The notes: generated by a model not told the origin, from the letters alone. Shown: positions 1 to 9,344, counted from the first letter of the stretch. The stretch: 64,000 nucleotides of DNA from Alphaproteobacteria bacterium (GCA_003246625.1 QJZR01000017.1:248001-312000), one strand, 5' to 3'. Numbers and translations: made by a program.

Positions 1-47
1 TCCGCCTCCAAACGGCGGATGAAATCCCTGATCGACGCGAACGGCAT
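1..47 (-). CDS. ubiD: Probable UbiD-family decarboxylase, N-terminal fragment
   Basis: Only the first 15 codons lie in the window. They read MPFASIRDFIRRLEA from an ATG at 47, with AGGGG six bases upstream. This resembles the conserved opening of UbiD (3-octaprenyl-4-hydroxybenzoate carboxy-lyase, prenylated-FMN dependent, ubiquinone pathway), which typically starts MPF/Y..LRDF...LE. The gene runs off the left edge and is divergent from the HD-GYP gene. The call rests on a short peptide, so it is tentative. Confidence 0.5.
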   Translation of the reverse strand, partial: MPFASIRDFIRRLEA

Positions 48-209
48 GACGATCCCCTTCGGCTTGCGTGGCCCCCTCACATAAGGGCGGTTTCCCCCCC
101 CGACGTCAAGGCCGCTCGGCAATGGAAAGGCGTGGCGAAAAACCGCGAATCATGTTGTGATAAGCGGCGGAACCACTTGGTCCGGCAAGCCCTTAACGCG
201 AGGTTTCCG

Positions 210-1922
210 ATGGAAACGTCTTCCTGTTCGGTCACCGCGGACGAGCAATTGCTCTGCCGCCTCGTCGATCTCGGCATCGCGCTTTCGGCGGAAACCAACC
301 GCGACCGATTGCTGGAAACCCTGCTGTTGGAGGCGAAAAGCCTGACCAACGCCGACGGCGGCACCCTTTACCTGCTCACCGACGACGACCAGCTGCGTTT
401 CGAGATCATCCGCAACGACACCCTGCGCATCGCCATGGGCGGCACCACCGGGCAGGCGATCACCTTCCCCAACGTCCGCCTGTTCGACCCGGCGACCGGC
501 GAGCCCAACCACAAGAACGTCGCCAGCCACGCCGCCCTGGCCAAGGAAATCGTCGTCATCGACGACGCCTACGACGCCGAGGGCTTCGACTTTTCCGGCA
601 CCCGCGCCTTCGACGCGCATACCGGCTATCGCTCCGCCTCGTTCATGACCGTGCCGCTGATGACCACCGAGCACGAGGTGGTGGGCGTGCTGCAACTGAT
701 CAACGCCCGCGAGGCGGGCGGCACGGTGATCCCCTTCCCCGAGGAAGTCCGCTCGATCATCGCCGCCCTGGCCAGCCAGGCGGCGATCGCCATCGACAAC
801 CGCCAGCTTCTCGACGCGCAGCGCGCCCTGTTGGACGCCTTCATCCAGGTGATCGCCAACGCGATCGACGAAAAGTCCCCCTACACCGGCGGCCACTGCC
901 AGCGGGTGCCGGAAATCACCGCCCTGCTGGCGCAGGCGGCGGCGGCGCAGACCGAGGGGCCGTTCGCCGACTTCACGATGACCGAGGACGACCAGTACGC
1001 CCTGCATCTGGCGGCCTGGCTGCACGACTGCGGCAAGGTGACGACGCCGGAGTACGTGGTCGACAAGTCGACCAAGCTGGAAACCATCGGCGACCGCCTG
1101 CACGAGGTCCGCACCCGGTTCGAGGTACTGCGCCGCGACGCCGAGATCCGTTGTCTCGAACGCCGTCTGGCGGGCGAGGACGCGGCGACGGCGGAGGCCG
1201 AACGCGACGCCGAGATCGCGTTACTTGCCGCCGACTACGCCTTCGTCGCCGAATGCAACCTGGGCGGCGAATTCATGGCCGACGACAAGATCGCCCGCCT
1301 GAAGGAAATCGGCGCGCGCACCTTCACCCGCACCTTCGACCGCACCATCGGCCTGTCGTGGGAGGAAACCCGCCGCGTCAAGGCGGCGCCCGAGCTTTGC
1401 GTCACGCCGGGCACCGAACGCCTGCTCGACGACCGCCCCGACCACAAGACCGGGCCATACGACCTGGGCGAAATCACCAACCTCTCGATCCGGCGCGGCA
1501 CCCTTTCCGACCAGGAGCGGGCGAAAATCAACGACCACGTCGCGGTCACCCTGGACATGCTGGAGAAGCTGCCCTTCCCGAAGAAGCTGAAGGCGGTGCC
1601 CGAATACGCGGGCGGCCACCACGAACGCATCAACGGCACCGGCTATCCCCAGGGCCTGACCGGCGAGCAAATGTCGATTCCCGCCCGCATCATGGCGATC
1701 GCCGACGTCTTCGAGGCGCTGACCTCGGTCGACCGCCCCTACAAGACCCCCAAGCGCCTGTCCGAGACGATCAAGATCATGTCCTTCATGAAGAAGGACA
1801 AACACATCGACCCGCAGCTGTTCGACCTGTTCCTGACCTCGGGCGTCTATCGCCGTTACGCGGAACAGCATCTGCGTCCCGAACAGATCGATGAGGTCGA
1901 CATCGCCCCCTATCTGGGTTGA
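210..1922 (+). CDS. GAF domain / HD-GYP phosphohydrolase
   Basis: This is a 570-residue cytoplasmic protein. Residues about 15-205 form a GAF sensor domain. The rest is an HD-GYP domain of the type that hydrolyses cyclic di-GMP. Visible motifs are the first-helix GGHCQRV, the metal-binding LHDCGK (HDxGK), INDHV, and HHERINGTGYPQGL, the GYP signature with Asn where Asp is usual. About 120 residues are inserted between the HDCGK helix and the GYP half. The frame is open from 132, but I chose ATG 210 because GCGAGG sits seven bases upstream and the protein then begins close to the GAF domain. The next gene starts 18 bases downstream, so the two may be co-transcribed. The signal sensed by the GAF domain cannot be read from sequence. 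Confidence 0.85.
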   Translation: METSSCSVTADEQLLCRLVDLGIALSAETNRDRLLETLLLEAKSLTNADGGTLYLLTDDDQLRFEIIRNDTLRIAMGGTTGQAITFPNVRLFDPATGEPNHKNVASHAALAKEIVVIDDAYDAEGFDFSGTRAFDAHTGYRSASFMTVPLMTTEHEVVGVLQLINAREAGGTVIPFPEEVRSIIAALASQAAIAIDNRQLLDAQRALLDAFIQVIANAIDEKSPYTGGHCQRVPEITALLAQAAAAQTEGPFADFTMTEDDQYALHLAAWLHDCGKVTTPEYVVDKSTKLETIGDRLHEVRTRFEVLRRDAEIRCLERRLAGEDAATAEAERDAEIALLAADYAFVAECNLGGEFMADDKIARLKEIGARTFTRTFDRTIGLSWEETRRVKAAPELCVTPGTERLLDDRPDHKTGPYDLGEITNLSIRRGTLSDQERAKINDHVAVTLDMLEKLPFPKKLKAVPEYAGGHHERINGTGYPQGLTGEQMSIPARIMAIADVFEALTSVDRPYKTPKRLSETIKIMSFMKKDKHIDPQLFDLFLTSGVYRRYAEQHLRPEQIDEVDIAPYLG

Positions 1923-1940
1923 CGCGCGAAGGAGCTTTCG

Positions 1941-2702
1941 ATGCCGAATACCGTTTTCATCACCGGCGCTTCCGCCGGTTTCGGCCTTGCCTGCGCGCGG
2001 CGCTTCGCCGCCGCCGGATGGAACCTGGTGCTGAGCGGCCGCCGCAAGGACCGCCTGAACGCCGCCGCCGCCGAACTCTCCGGCGCCTGCGCGGTGCACA
2101 CCCTCGAACTCGACGTGCGCGACCGCGCCGCGGTGGCGGCGGTGCCCGCCTCCCTGCCGCCGGAATTCGCCCGCGTCCACACCCTGATCAACAACGCCGG
2201 CCTGGCGCAGGGGCTTTCCCCGGCGCAGGACTGCGACCTCGACGACTGGGACCGGATGATCGACACCAACGTCAAGGGACTGGCCTATTGCACCCGGGCG
2301 CTGCTGCCCAGCCTGATCGAGGTCGGCGCGGGCTCCGTGATCAACATCAGTTCGGTGGCGGCGCGCTGGCCCTATCCCGGCGGCAACGTCTATGGCGCGA
2401 CCAAGGCCTTCGTCCGCCAGTTCAGCTATAACCTGCGCTGCGACCTGGTCGGCACCGGGGTGCGCGTCACCTCGATCGAACCCGGCCTCGCGGAAAGCGA
2501 ATTCTCGCTGGTGCGCTTCCACGGCGACGCGGATCGCGCCGCCTCGGTCTACAAGGGCGCCCACCCGCTGACCCCGGACGACATCGCCGAGGCCGTCTTC
2601 TGGGTCGCCACCCTGCCCAGACACGTCAACATCAACAGCCTGGAATTGATGCCGACCAGCCAATGCTGGCAAGGACTGGGAATCACCCGCGACCCGGCGT
2701 AA
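1941..2702 (+). CDS. SDR-family NAD(P)-dependent oxidoreductase (YdfG-like)
   Basis: This is a 253-residue classical short-chain dehydrogenase. The cofactor loop is TGASAGFG near residue 8, NNAGLAQG lies near residue 87, the catalytic Ser is in INISSVAARW, and the YxxxK pair is in YGATK. An Arg pair (SGRRKDR) after the second strand suggests NADP(H). The length and the GLAESEF/EAVFW C-terminal features resemble the YdfG group (3-hydroxy acid dehydrogenase / malonic semialdehyde reductase). The substrate cannot be fixed from sequence. AAGGAGC lies ahead of the ATG. The gene follows the HD-GYP gene closely and ends at an intergenic repeat. Confidence 0.85.
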   Translation: MPNTVFITGASAGFGLACARRFAAAGWNLVLSGRRKDRLNAAAAELSGACAVHTLELDVRDRAAVAAVPASLPPEFARVHTLINNAGLAQGLSPAQDCDLDDWDRMIDTNVKGLAYCTRALLPSLIEVGAGSVINISSVAARWPYPGGNVYGATKAFVRQFSYNLRCDLVGTGVRVTSIEPGLAESEFSLVRFHGDADRAASVYKGAHPLTPDDIAEAVFWVATLPRHVNINSLELMPTSQCWQGLGITRDPA

Positions 2703-2879
2703 AACCCGGGCAGGGGCTCCGCCCCTGGACCCCGCCGGAGGGGGGCGCCTCTCCGGACCTCCCGAACCGGTTCGAAGAAAAAAGGGCCTCCCTTGCGGCG
2801 GCCCTTTTTTTCTTCGAATACGCATGGGGTCGAGGCGACCTCGGTCCCCTCGCGGGTCCGGGCGGCGCCCGGCCTGGTT
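2703..2879. repeat. Intergenic palindromic repeat, copy 1
   Basis: This GC-rich element fills the gap between two convergent genes and begins at the stop codon on both sides. It carries an AGGGGCTCCGCCCCT hairpin, a central bidirectional terminator and a CCGGGCGGCGCCCGG hairpin. The same arrangement recurs at 40884-41057. Reduced versions occur at about ten other sites in the window, each after the 3' end of at least one gene. Confidence 0.85.
2771..2817. terminator. Bidirectional rho-independent terminator
   Basis: The hairpin pairs AAAAAAGGGCC with GGCCCTTTTTTT, flanked by TTCGAAG and CTTCGAA. The A-tract and T-tract let it work on both strands, which fits its place between convergent genes (SDR on plus, hydroxyacid dehydrogenase on minus). 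Confidence 0.85.
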
Positions 2880-3857
2880 CTACAGGTTCGGCAACACGCG
2901 GTCCGGCGGACGGTGACCGTCGACGAAGGTCTTGATGTTGATCAGCACCTTCTGCCCCATTTCGGTGCGCGCCTCGACGGTGGCGGACCCCAGGTGCGGC
3001 ATCAGCACCACGTTGTCGAGGGAAAGGAACTTGGGATTGACCGCCGGTTCGTTCTGGAAGACGTCGAGCGCGGCGCCCGCGATCTTGCGTTCGGCCAGCA
3101 GGTCGGCCAGGGCGTCCTCGTCGATCACCTCGCCGCGCGCGGTGTTGACCAGAAAGGCGTTGGGGCGCAGCAGTGCCAGGCGTTCCGCCGACAGCAGGTG
3201 GTGGGTGGCCGGGGTGCGCGGGCAGTGCACCGAAACCACGTCCATGCGCGGCAGCATCTGGTCCAGGTCGTCCCAATAGGTGGCTTCCAACGCATCCTCG
3301 ACCGAGGGGTGAAGGCGGCGGCGGTTGTGATAGTGGATGGACATGCCGAAGCAGCGGGCGCGTTCCGCCACCGCCTGACCGATGCGGCCCATGCCGATCA
3401 GGCCCAGGCGCTTGCCGGAAACCCGGGTACCCAGCATCGCGGTGGGGCCCCAGCCATCCCACTTGCCGGCGCGGACCAGGCGCTCGCCCTCGATCAGGCG
3501 GCGCGGCACCGCAAGCAGCAGGGCCATGGTCATCTCGGCGGTGTCCTCGGTCAGCACGTCGGGGGTGTTGGTGACGGTGATGCCCTTGGCGTGCGCGCCG
3601 GCGACGTCGATATGGTCGGTGCCGACGCCGAAATTGGCGATCAGCTTAAGGCGCGGCCCGGCGGCGGCGATGACGTCGGGGCCGATCGCATCGGTGACGG
3701 TGGGGACCAGGACGTCGGCCTCGGCGGCGGCGGCGGCCAGTTCGGCGGCGTCCATCCGGTGGTCGTCGACGTTCAGCCGCACGTCGAACAGCTCCTTCAT
3801 CCGCGTCTCGACGGACTCCGGCAAACGGCGGGTAACGATGACGACGGGTTTGATCAT
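2880..3857 (-). CDS. D-isomer-specific 2-hydroxyacid dehydrogenase (glyoxylate reductase-like)
   Basis: This is a 325-residue NAD(P)-dependent dehydrogenase. It shows the substrate motif NFGVGTDHID, the Rossmann loop GMGRIGQA near residue 157, and the catalytic triad Arg in NTARGE, Glu in NEPAVN and His in MPHLGSAT. These assign the family firmly. The sequence is closest in style to glyoxylate/hydroxypyruvate reductases, reducing glyoxylate to glycolate or hydroxypyruvate to glycerate, though the substrate is inferred. The frame is open further upstream, but ATG 3857 follows GGGGAGGAAACAGCC and matches the usual family start. It ends in the convergent repeat and terminator. Confidence 0.88.
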   Translation of the reverse strand: MIKPVVIVTRRLPESVETRMKELFDVRLNVDDHRMDAAELAAAAAEADVLVPTVTDAIGPDVIAAAGPRLKLIANFGVGTDHIDVAGAHAKGITVTNTPDVLTEDTAEMTMALLLAVPRRLIEGERLVRAGKWDGWGPTAMLGTRVSGKRLGLIGMGRIGQAVAERARCFGMSIHYHNRRRLHPSVEDALEATYWDDLDQMLPRMDVVSVHCPRTPATHHLLSAERLALLRPNAFLVNTARGEVIDEDALADLLAERKIAGAALDVFQNEPAVNPKFLSLDNVVLMPHLGSATVEARTEMGQKVLINIKTFVDGHRPPDRVLPNL

Positions 3858-4011
3858 GGCTGTTTCCTCCCCGGATGGGCGGTTTTCCGCCTCAGGGGGA
3901 GACTTATCAAGCCCGGCGGGCGTTGTCCAGCGGCCTCGATGGAGGGGTTGGCCGTCCCCGCGGATGAGTCTATGGTGACGGACGTTTTTTCCCGCAGCCA
4001 AACGGATCCCG

Positions 4012-4542
4012 ATGACGCGACCGCCGTTCCCCCGTTTCTTCCTTTTGCGATGCATCGTCCTGGCCGCGGCGCTGTTCGGCATTCTCTCGCCGCCCAGCCT
4101 GGCCGCCGACGCGGGCGGAGAAACCGGTCAACGCCTGCCGCGTTTCGTTTCGCTGCGGGCGACCCAGGTCAACCTGCGCTCCGGGCCGGGTGTACGCTAT
4201 CCCATCGAATGGGTCTACCTGCAACGCGACCTGCCGGTCGAGGTGATCCAGGAATTCGACAACTGGCGGAAGATCCGCGACTGGGAAGGCACCGAAGGCT
4301 GGGTCCACCGCAGCATGCTGTCCGGCGCCCGCGCCATCCGGGTCATCGGCCCCCTGGTTCCCCTGCGCGCCGCCGCCGCGCCCGAAAGCCCGATGGTGGC
4401 GCAGTTGGAAGGCGGCGTGATCGGCCGCCTTCTCTCCTGCCCCGAAGGCTCCGCCTTCTGCAAGGTCGACGTCGCGGGCCACGCCGGATGGCTGCCCCGC
4501 GCCGCCTTTTGGGGTGTCTATCGCGGCGAAACGGTGAAGTAG
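4012..4542 (+). CDS. Exported SH3-domain protein (DUF1058 type)
   Basis: This is a 176-residue protein with an N-terminal signal peptide: Arg residues, a hydrophobic stretch around residues 12-28, then cleavage near SLAADA. Two bacterial SH3 modules follow. The first (about 45-100) has the classic VNLRSGPGVRYPI start. The second (about 105-170) is more divergent, ending HAGWLPRAAFWGVY. Such proteins are periplasmic and often associate with the cell wall, but the precise role is unknown. It converges with irr, with 13 bases between stop codons. Confidence 0.8.
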   Translation: MTRPPFPRFFLLRCIVLAAALFGILSPPSLAADAGGETGQRLPRFVSLRATQVNLRSGPGVRYPIEWVYLQRDLPVEVIQEFDNWRKIRDWEGTEGWVHRSMLSGARAIRVIGPLVPLRAAAAPESPMVAQLEGGVIGRLLSCPEGSAFCKVDVAGHAGWLPRAAFWGVYRGETVK

Positions 4543-4555
4543 TCCGCCCGCCCCG

Positions 4556-4972
4556 TCAGCTTCCCAAACGCACCACCACGTCGACCCGGCGCACCACCAT
4601 GCCTTCCGGCACCTCGGGGTCTCCAACCACCCGGAAGTGCTGGACCGGCACGTCTTCGACGCGGCCCGTGTCCTCGTAGTAATAGTGGTGATGATCGTTT
4701 GTATTAGTGTCGAAATACGAGCACCCGGTACCGATCACGATTTCCCGCAACAACCCCGCCTCGGTGAACTGGTGCAGGGTGTTGTAGACGGTGGCGAGAG
4801 AGACGCGCGCCCCCTCCGCCGCGGCTTCCTTGTGCAAAGCCTCGGCGGTGACGTGACGGTCCGGCTTTTCGAACAGCAGTTTCGCCAAGGCCAGACGCTG
4901 TCGCGTCGGGCGCAGATTGACGGAACGAAGCTGTTCCAGAACGTGCGAGAAAGGCCGTGTCCGATTAAGCAT
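4556..4972 (-). CDS. irr: Fur-family iron response regulator Irr
   Basis: This is a 138-residue winged-helix DNA-binding protein of the Fur superfamily. The helix-turn-helix lies around LRPTRQRLALAKLL and SLATVYNTLHQF. The dimerisation part holds DTNTNDHHHYYYED, the His-rich motif typical of Irr, where it takes part in heme binding. Irr senses iron through heme status in alphaproteobacteria and controls heme and iron genes. There is no CxxC zinc pair, as expected for Irr. A promoter-like pair lies upstream and GATGCATC sits inside it. A second Fur-family gene is present at 26319-26753. Confidence 0.88.
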   Translation of the reverse strand: MLNRTRPFSHVLEQLRSVNLRPTRQRLALAKLLFEKPDRHVTAEALHKEAAAEGARVSLATVYNTLHQFTEAGLLREIVIGTGCSYFDTNTNDHHHYYYEDTGRVEDVPVQHFRVVGDPEVPEGMVVRRVDVVVRLGS

Positions 4973-5041
4973 TCCTGATCGCCGACGTTTGGTCGGCGCC
5001 CCCCGTTGGGCCGATCCGGCAAGCCGTCGTACCCGAGTATT

Positions 5042-5069
5042 TTTTTATGATGCATCCCATGTATTTCAA
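5042..5069 (-). promoter_or_regulatory. Candidate irr promoter
   Basis: On the minus strand TTGAAA (5069-5064) and TAAAAA (5047-5042) are 16 bases apart in an AT-rich patch within otherwise GC-rich DNA. The pair lies about 70 bases upstream of the irr start. GGATGCATCAT lies inside the spacer. This is a consensus-based reading only. Confidence 0.4.
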
Positions 5070-5076
5070 ATTACCG

Positions 5077-5125
5077 TCAAAAAAGCAATGAAAGAAGCCG
5101 ATGACCCGTCAGGACCATCGGCTTC
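5077..5125 (-). terminator. Possible terminator at irr leader / nitronate gene end
   Basis: A perfect 10-bp stem GAAGCCGATG/CATCGGCTTC (5094-5125) is followed on the minus strand by a T-rich run ending in TTTTTT. It lies 49 bases past the stop codon of the minus-strand nitronate monooxygenase-like gene. It would stop that transcript before irr. Confidence 0.75.
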
Positions 5126-5173
5126 TTGCATGAATACAGTGGGATACGGAGAAAAACCGTGGAATTCCCCGGT

Positions 5174-6586
5174 TCAACCGCCCTTCAACAGGTGGTCGAT
5201 CAACTCCTTCACCGTCGGCACGAACCCGTCCTTGTAGAAGGGATCGGTCTTGAAGCGGTGGGCGTTGTGGCCGGAGAACATCAGTTCGTTCTCGACGTTG
5301 CCCTCGTGCGCGATCGCCTGCAGGGTCTTCTGGATGCAGAAGGAACGCGGATCGGCGCGGCGGCCGGTGGTGCCCGCCTCGTTCTGCGACCAGTTGGAGA
5401 AGTTGCACGCCGACAGGCAGCCCATGCAGTCGGCCTGGTCCTTGAGAATGCGGCGCGCCGAAACCGGGGTGACGAAGACCAGGGTTTCGTCCGGGGTCTT
5501 GATCGCCTCGGTGAAGCCCGCCGCCAACCACGCCTCGGCCTTCGGTTTGTCCTCGGGCTTGACGAAGACGGCACGGCCGCGACGGCCGAAGGCGATCTCG
5601 GCGGAAAAGGTTTCGTCCGCTTCGGCGGCGAAGGGAATCTGACGCTCGGAACGGCCGACCAGATCCTCGATGAAGGCGTTCTTCACCGCCGAGGAATAAA
5701 AGCCGGTGGGGCTGAAGCGGTGCAGCAGCACGTCGCCGGGATCCAGGGAAAGCAGGCGCTTCTTCCAATCCTCGGGGATCGGGCTCTCCTTGGTCAGAAG
5801 GGGCCGGGTACCGAACTGGAAGGCCAGCGGCCCGATCTCCGGGTTGCCGATCCAGTCTTCCCAGTCGGCCAACGACCACACGCCGCCCGCCATCACCACC
5901 GGCGTCGCGGCCAGGCCCAGCGCGTTCATTTCGCGGCGCAGTTCGACGACGCGCGGGAACGGCGGCTCGGGATTGCGCGGGTTTTCGGAATTGGACAGGC
6001 CGTTATGGCCGCCCGCCAGCCAGGGGTCCTCGTAGACCACGCCGCCCAGCCATTCCTTGCTCTTGTGATAGGCGCGCTTCCACAGGGCGCGGAAGGCCCG
6101 CGCCGAGGAAACGATGGGATAATAGCAGACGCCGTACTTCGCGGCGATTTCCGCCAGGCGATAGGGCATGCCCGCGCCGCAGGTGACCCCGTGGATCAGT
6201 CCCTTGGCCTGGGTGAGGATGCCTTCGAGGATGTGCTCGCAGCCACCCATTTCCCACAGCACGTTCATGTGGATACGGCCTTCGCCGCCCGACACGTCGT
6301 GGGCGATGCGGGCCTGCGCGGCGCCGCCGCGAATCGCATAGTCGAGGAGTTCGAGATGGCGTTCGCCGCGGGTCTTGCCCTTATAGGTCACCGGGACCAC
6401 ATGCCCGTTCTCGTCATAGAAATCGGCGTTGACGCCGGAAAAGGTGCCGACCGCACCGGCCGCCGCCCAGGCGCCCGCGCTCAAACCGGAGGAAACGGCG
6501 ATCCCCTTGCCGCCTTCCACCAGAGGCAGGACTTCACGTCCCGAAATCATCAGCTTTTTCAGGGCCTTCACGCCGACAGTCTCCAT
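5174..6586 (-). CDS. Nitronate monooxygenase-family flavoprotein with C-terminal Cys extension
   Basis: This is a 470-residue FMN protein of the 2-nitropropane dioxygenase / NAD(P)H-dependent flavin oxidoreductase family. Visible TIM-barrel features are VSSGLSAGAWAAAG, GAGMPY, PVVMAGGVW and FQFGTRPLLT. The family normally runs 320-380 residues. Here the last 110 or so hold DCMGCLSACNFSNW and a later FCIQK Cys, which might bind metal or an Fe-S centre. Nitronate oxidation is the known family activity, but many members have other substrates. I chose ATG 6586 because the longer frame adds a low-complexity stretch before the conserved region. The gene stands alone between terminators. Confidence 0.75.
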   Translation of the reverse strand: METVGVKALKKLMISGREVLPLVEGGKGIAVSSGLSAGAWAAAGAVGTFSGVNADFYDENGHVVPVTYKGKTRGERHLELLDYAIRGGAAQARIAHDVSGGEGRIHMNVLWEMGGCEHILEGILTQAKGLIHGVTCGAGMPYRLAEIAAKYGVCYYPIVSSARAFRALWKRAYHKSKEWLGGVVYEDPWLAGGHNGLSNSENPRNPEPPFPRVVELRREMNALGLAATPVVMAGGVWSLADWEDWIGNPEIGPLAFQFGTRPLLTKESPIPEDWKKRLLSLDPGDVLLHRFSPTGFYSSAVKNAFIEDLVGRSERQIPFAAEADETFSAEIAFGRRGRAVFVKPEDKPKAEAWLAAGFTEAIKTPDETLVFVTPVSARRILKDQADCMGCLSACNFSNWSQNEAGTTGRRADPRSFCIQKTLQAIAHEGNVENELMFSGHNAHRFKTDPFYKDGFVPTVKELIDHLLKGG

Positions 6587-6690
6587 CCCCAACGACGGCA
6601 CGGCGCCGTCTTGGTTGACCCACCCCGCGCGGCATCCGCGCGACCCAAAACCGGGACAGCCGCCCGGCGTCGCAACCTGTACCGTAGCCT

Positions 6691-6743
6691 TCACAAAAAT
6701 GCAACGCCGCCGCCCCGGACGCGATGCGTTCGGGGCGGCGGCG
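6691..6743 (-). terminator. Rho-independent terminator of pnp
   Basis: A 13-bp GC stem, CGCCGCCGCCCCG with CGGGGCGGCGGCG, is followed on the minus strand by GCATTTTTGTG. It lies just beyond the pnp stop codon and closes the long minus-strand block. Confidence 0.8.
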
Positions 6744-6749
6744 CAAGGG

Positions 6750-8885
6750 TTATTCGGCCTTGGGGGCCGGCTGCGGGGCGATTTCCTCGCCGGTTTCCTG
6801 GTTAACCACCTTCATGGAGAGCTTGACCTTACCGCGGTCATCCATGCCGAGCAGCTTCACCTTCACCACGTCGCCGACCTTGACCACGTCCTCGGGATGG
6901 GCGACGCGCTTCTGCGCCATTTCCGACACGTGGACCAGACCGTCGCGGCTGCCCATGAAGTTGACGAAGGCACCGAATTCCAGAACCTTCACCACCTTGC
7001 CGGAATAGATCGCGCCGACCTCGGGCTCGGCAACGATGCCCTTGATCCACTTGATCGCCTCTTCCTGCGCCTGGGCGTCGACCGCGGCGACGCGGATGGT
7101 GCCGTCGTCCTCGATGTCGATCTTGGCGCCGGTGGTTTCGCAGATTTCGCGGATCACCTTGCCGCCGGTGCCGATGACTTCGCGGATCTTGTCCTTCGGA
7201 ATGTTGAAGGTGGTGATGCGCGGCGCGTTACCGGAAACCTCGGAACGGGCGTTGGTCAAGGCCTTGGCCATCTCGCCCAGGATGTGCATGCGGCCCTCGC
7301 GCGCTTGATTCAGCGCGATGCCCATGATTTCCTTGGTGATCGAGGTGATCTTGATGTCCATCTGCAACGAGGTGACGCCCTTTTCGGTGCCCGCCACCTT
7401 GAAGTCCATGTCGCCCAGGTGGTCCTCGTCGCCCATGATGTCGGACAGCACCGCGAAGCGGTCGCCTTCCTTGATCAGGCCCATGGCGATGCCCGCCACC
7501 GGACGCGGCAGCGGCACGCCCGCGTCCATCATCGACAGCGAGGAACCGCACACCGTGGCCATCGACGAGGAGCCGTTGGACTCGGTGATCTCGGAAACGA
7601 TGCGGATGGTGTAGGGGAAGTCCTCCGCCTTCGGCAGCAGGGGCTTCACCGCGCGCCAGGCCAGCTTGCCGTGACCGATCTCGCGACGGCCCGGCGAACC
7701 CATGCGGCCCGCCTCGCCCACCGAATAGGGCGGGAAGTTGTAGTGCAGCATGAAGTTGCTGCGGTATTCGCCTTCCAGGGCGTCGATGATCTGCTCGTCC
7801 TGGCCGGTGCCCAGGGTGGTGACCACGATCGCCTGGGTCTCGCCACGGGTGAACAGGGCGGAGCCATGGGTACGCGGCAGCACGCCCACCTCGGCCTCGA
7901 TCGGGCGGATCTGGGTGCCGGAGCGGCCGTCGATGCGCACCCCGGTGTCGAGGATGGCGGAACGCACCACCTCGGCTTCCATCTCCTCGAAGATGTCCTT
8001 CGCGGCGGGGGCGTCCACCGTGGTCTCGTCCAGCAGCTGGACGGCTTCGGCGCGCACCGCCTTGACCGCGTCCTGGCGTTCCAGCTTCGCCTTGATGCCA
8101 TAGGCCTTGGCGAACTTGTCGCGGATGCCGGCGGCGGCGAACTTCGCCTCGGTGACGGCGACGGCGGGAGCCGGGGCCGGAACCTCGCGCGGTTCCTTGG
8201 CGCAATTCTCGGCCATGCCGATGATCAGATCGATCACCGCCTGGAAGGACTCGTGACCGAAGGTCACCGCGCCCAGCATCACCTCTTCGGTGAGCTCGCC
8301 CGCCTGGCTTTCCACCATCAGCACGCCTTCGCGGGTCCCGGCGACCACCAGGTCGAGTTCGGACTCCGCAACCTCGGCGAGGGTCGGGTTCAGCAGGTAC
8401 TGGCCGTCCTTATAGCCGACGCGGGCGCCCGCGATCGGGCCGAGGAAGGGCAGGCCGGAAATCGTCAGGGCGGCGGAAGCGCCGATCATCGCCACGATGT
8501 CGGGCGCGTTTTCCAGGTCGTGCGACAGAACGGTGCAGACCACCTGGGTCTCGTTCTTGAAGCCGTCGACGAAAAGCGGCCGGATCGGACGGTCGATCAG
8601 ACGGGAGATCAGGGTCTCGGCTTCCGAGGGACGGCCCTCGCGCTTGAAAAAGCCGCCCGGGATCTTGCCCGCGGCGAAGGCCTTTTCCTGATAGTTGACG
8701 GTGAGCGGGAAGAAATCCTGCCCCGGCTTCGCCGACTTCGCGCCGACCACCGTGCACAGAACCGTGGTCTCGCCGTAGGTCGCCATCACGGCGCCGTCGG
8801 CCTGGCGCGCCACCTTGCCGGTTTCGAGAACCAGCTTGCGGCCACCCCAGATCATTTCCTTACGAGTAACATTAAAAAGCGACAT
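6750..8885 (-). CDS. pnp: Polyribonucleotide nucleotidyltransferase (PNPase)
   Basis: This is a 711-residue 3'-to-5' phosphorolytic exoribonuclease of the RNA degradosome. It has two RNase PH-like domains, the second with [15 protein letters not shown] and [11 protein letters not shown]-type phosphate and metal residues. An alpha-helical linker lies between them. A KH domain ([14 protein letters not shown], around residue 565) and a C-terminal S1 domain ([19 protein letters not shown]) follow. The length is typical of alphaproteobacteria. It lies downstream of rpsO, the order found across proteobacteria, with a hairpin in the gap where RNase III processing and autoregulation occur in enterics. 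Confidence 0.97.
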   Translation of the reverse strand: MSLFNVTRKEMIWGGRKLVLETGKVARQADGAVMATYGETTVLCTVVGAKSAKPGQDFFPLTVNYQEKAFAAGKIPGGFFKREGRPSEAETLISRLIDRPIRPLFVDGFKNETQVVCTVLSHDLENAPDIVAMIGASAALTISGLPFLGPIAGARVGYKDGQYLLNPTLAEVAESELDLVVAGTREGVLMVESQAGELTEEVMLGAVTFGHESFQAVIDLIIGMAENCAKEPREVPAPAPAVAVTEAKFAAAGIRDKFAKAYGIKAKLERQDAVKAVRAEAVQLLDETTVDAPAAKDIFEEMEAEVVRSAILDTGVRIDGRSGTQIRPIEAEVGVLPRTHGSALFTRGETQAIVVTTLGTGQDEQIIDALEGEYRSNFMLHYNFPPYSVGEAGRMGSPGRREIGHGKLAWRAVKPLLPKAEDFPYTIRIVSEITESNGSSSMATVCGSSLSMMDAGVPLPRPVAGIAMGLIKEGDRFAVLSDIMGDEDHLGDMDFKVAGTEKGVTSLQMDIKITSITKEIMGIALNQAREGRMHILGEMAKALTNARSEVSGNAPRITTFNIPKDKIREVIGTGGKVIREICETTGAKIDIEDDGTIRVAAVDAQAQEEAIKWIKGIVAEPEVGAIYSGKVVKVLEFGAFVNFMGSRDGLVHVSEMAQKRVAHPEDVVKVGDVVKVKLLGMDDRGKVKLSMKVVNQETGEEIAPQPAPKAE

Positions 8886-9030
8886 GCATCTGCATCCTTA
8901 GGGGTTTCGTTGGCCCATCCGGCGAGGAGGCACCATTTCGCGGCGCATCCACATCTTCATCACCTCGCGGGACATATGGGCATGATCCGTCGCCGATCGC
9001 CCGTACCCCGGAACCCAACCGGGAAAAGGC

Positions 9031-9062
9031 GAACCGGCGGGATGCGGTCGCATCCCACCGGT
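9031..9062 (-). terminator. rpsO-pnp intergenic hairpin
   Basis: The stem AACCGGCGGGATGCG/CGCATCCCACCGGTT (one mismatch) lies between rpsO and pnp. On the minus strand it is followed by CGCCTTTTCC, a weak U-tract, so it may attenuate or be processed rather than fully terminate. Confidence 0.55.
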
Positions 9063-9074
9063 TTTTCGTTCGGC

Positions 9075-9344
9075 TTAACGGCGGAGCCCAAGCCTTTGAA
9101 CCAGCGCCTCGTAGCGCTTGACGTCCTTGCCCTTGACATAGTCGAGAAGGCGGCGACGCTGACCCACCATGATCAGAAGGCCACGACGAGAGTGGAAATC
9201 CTTCTTATGTTCCTTCAGGTGTTCGGTCAGATTCTTGATGCGCTCGGACAGAACCGCCACCTGGACTTCCGGCGAACCGGTGTCGCCTTCGTTGGTGGCG
9301 AATTCCTTAATCAGTTCCTGCTTGCGTTCCTGCGTGATCGACAC
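9075..9344 (-). CDS. rpsO: 30S ribosomal protein S15
   Basis: This is the small-subunit protein that binds 16S rRNA early in assembly. From a GTG at 9344 it gives 89 residues (VSITQERK...), the usual S15 length, with the conserved [22 protein letters not shown] and RRRLLDYVK. An in-frame ATG at 9356 would add four residues, but the GGAG inside that ATGGAG sits six bases before the GTG and looks like the true ribosome binding site. The start lies inside the end of truB, so translation is probably coupled. Confidence 0.95.
   Translation of the reverse strand: MSITQERKQELIKEFATNEGDTGSPEVQVAVLSERIKNLTEHLKEHKKDFHSRRGLLIMVGQRRRLLDYVKGKDVKRYEALVQRLGLRR

Noticed and set aside
1151-1894. Overlapping plus-frame Arg-rich open frame in the HD-GYP gene
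   Set aside because: It is an out-of-frame shadow with no start signal or family.
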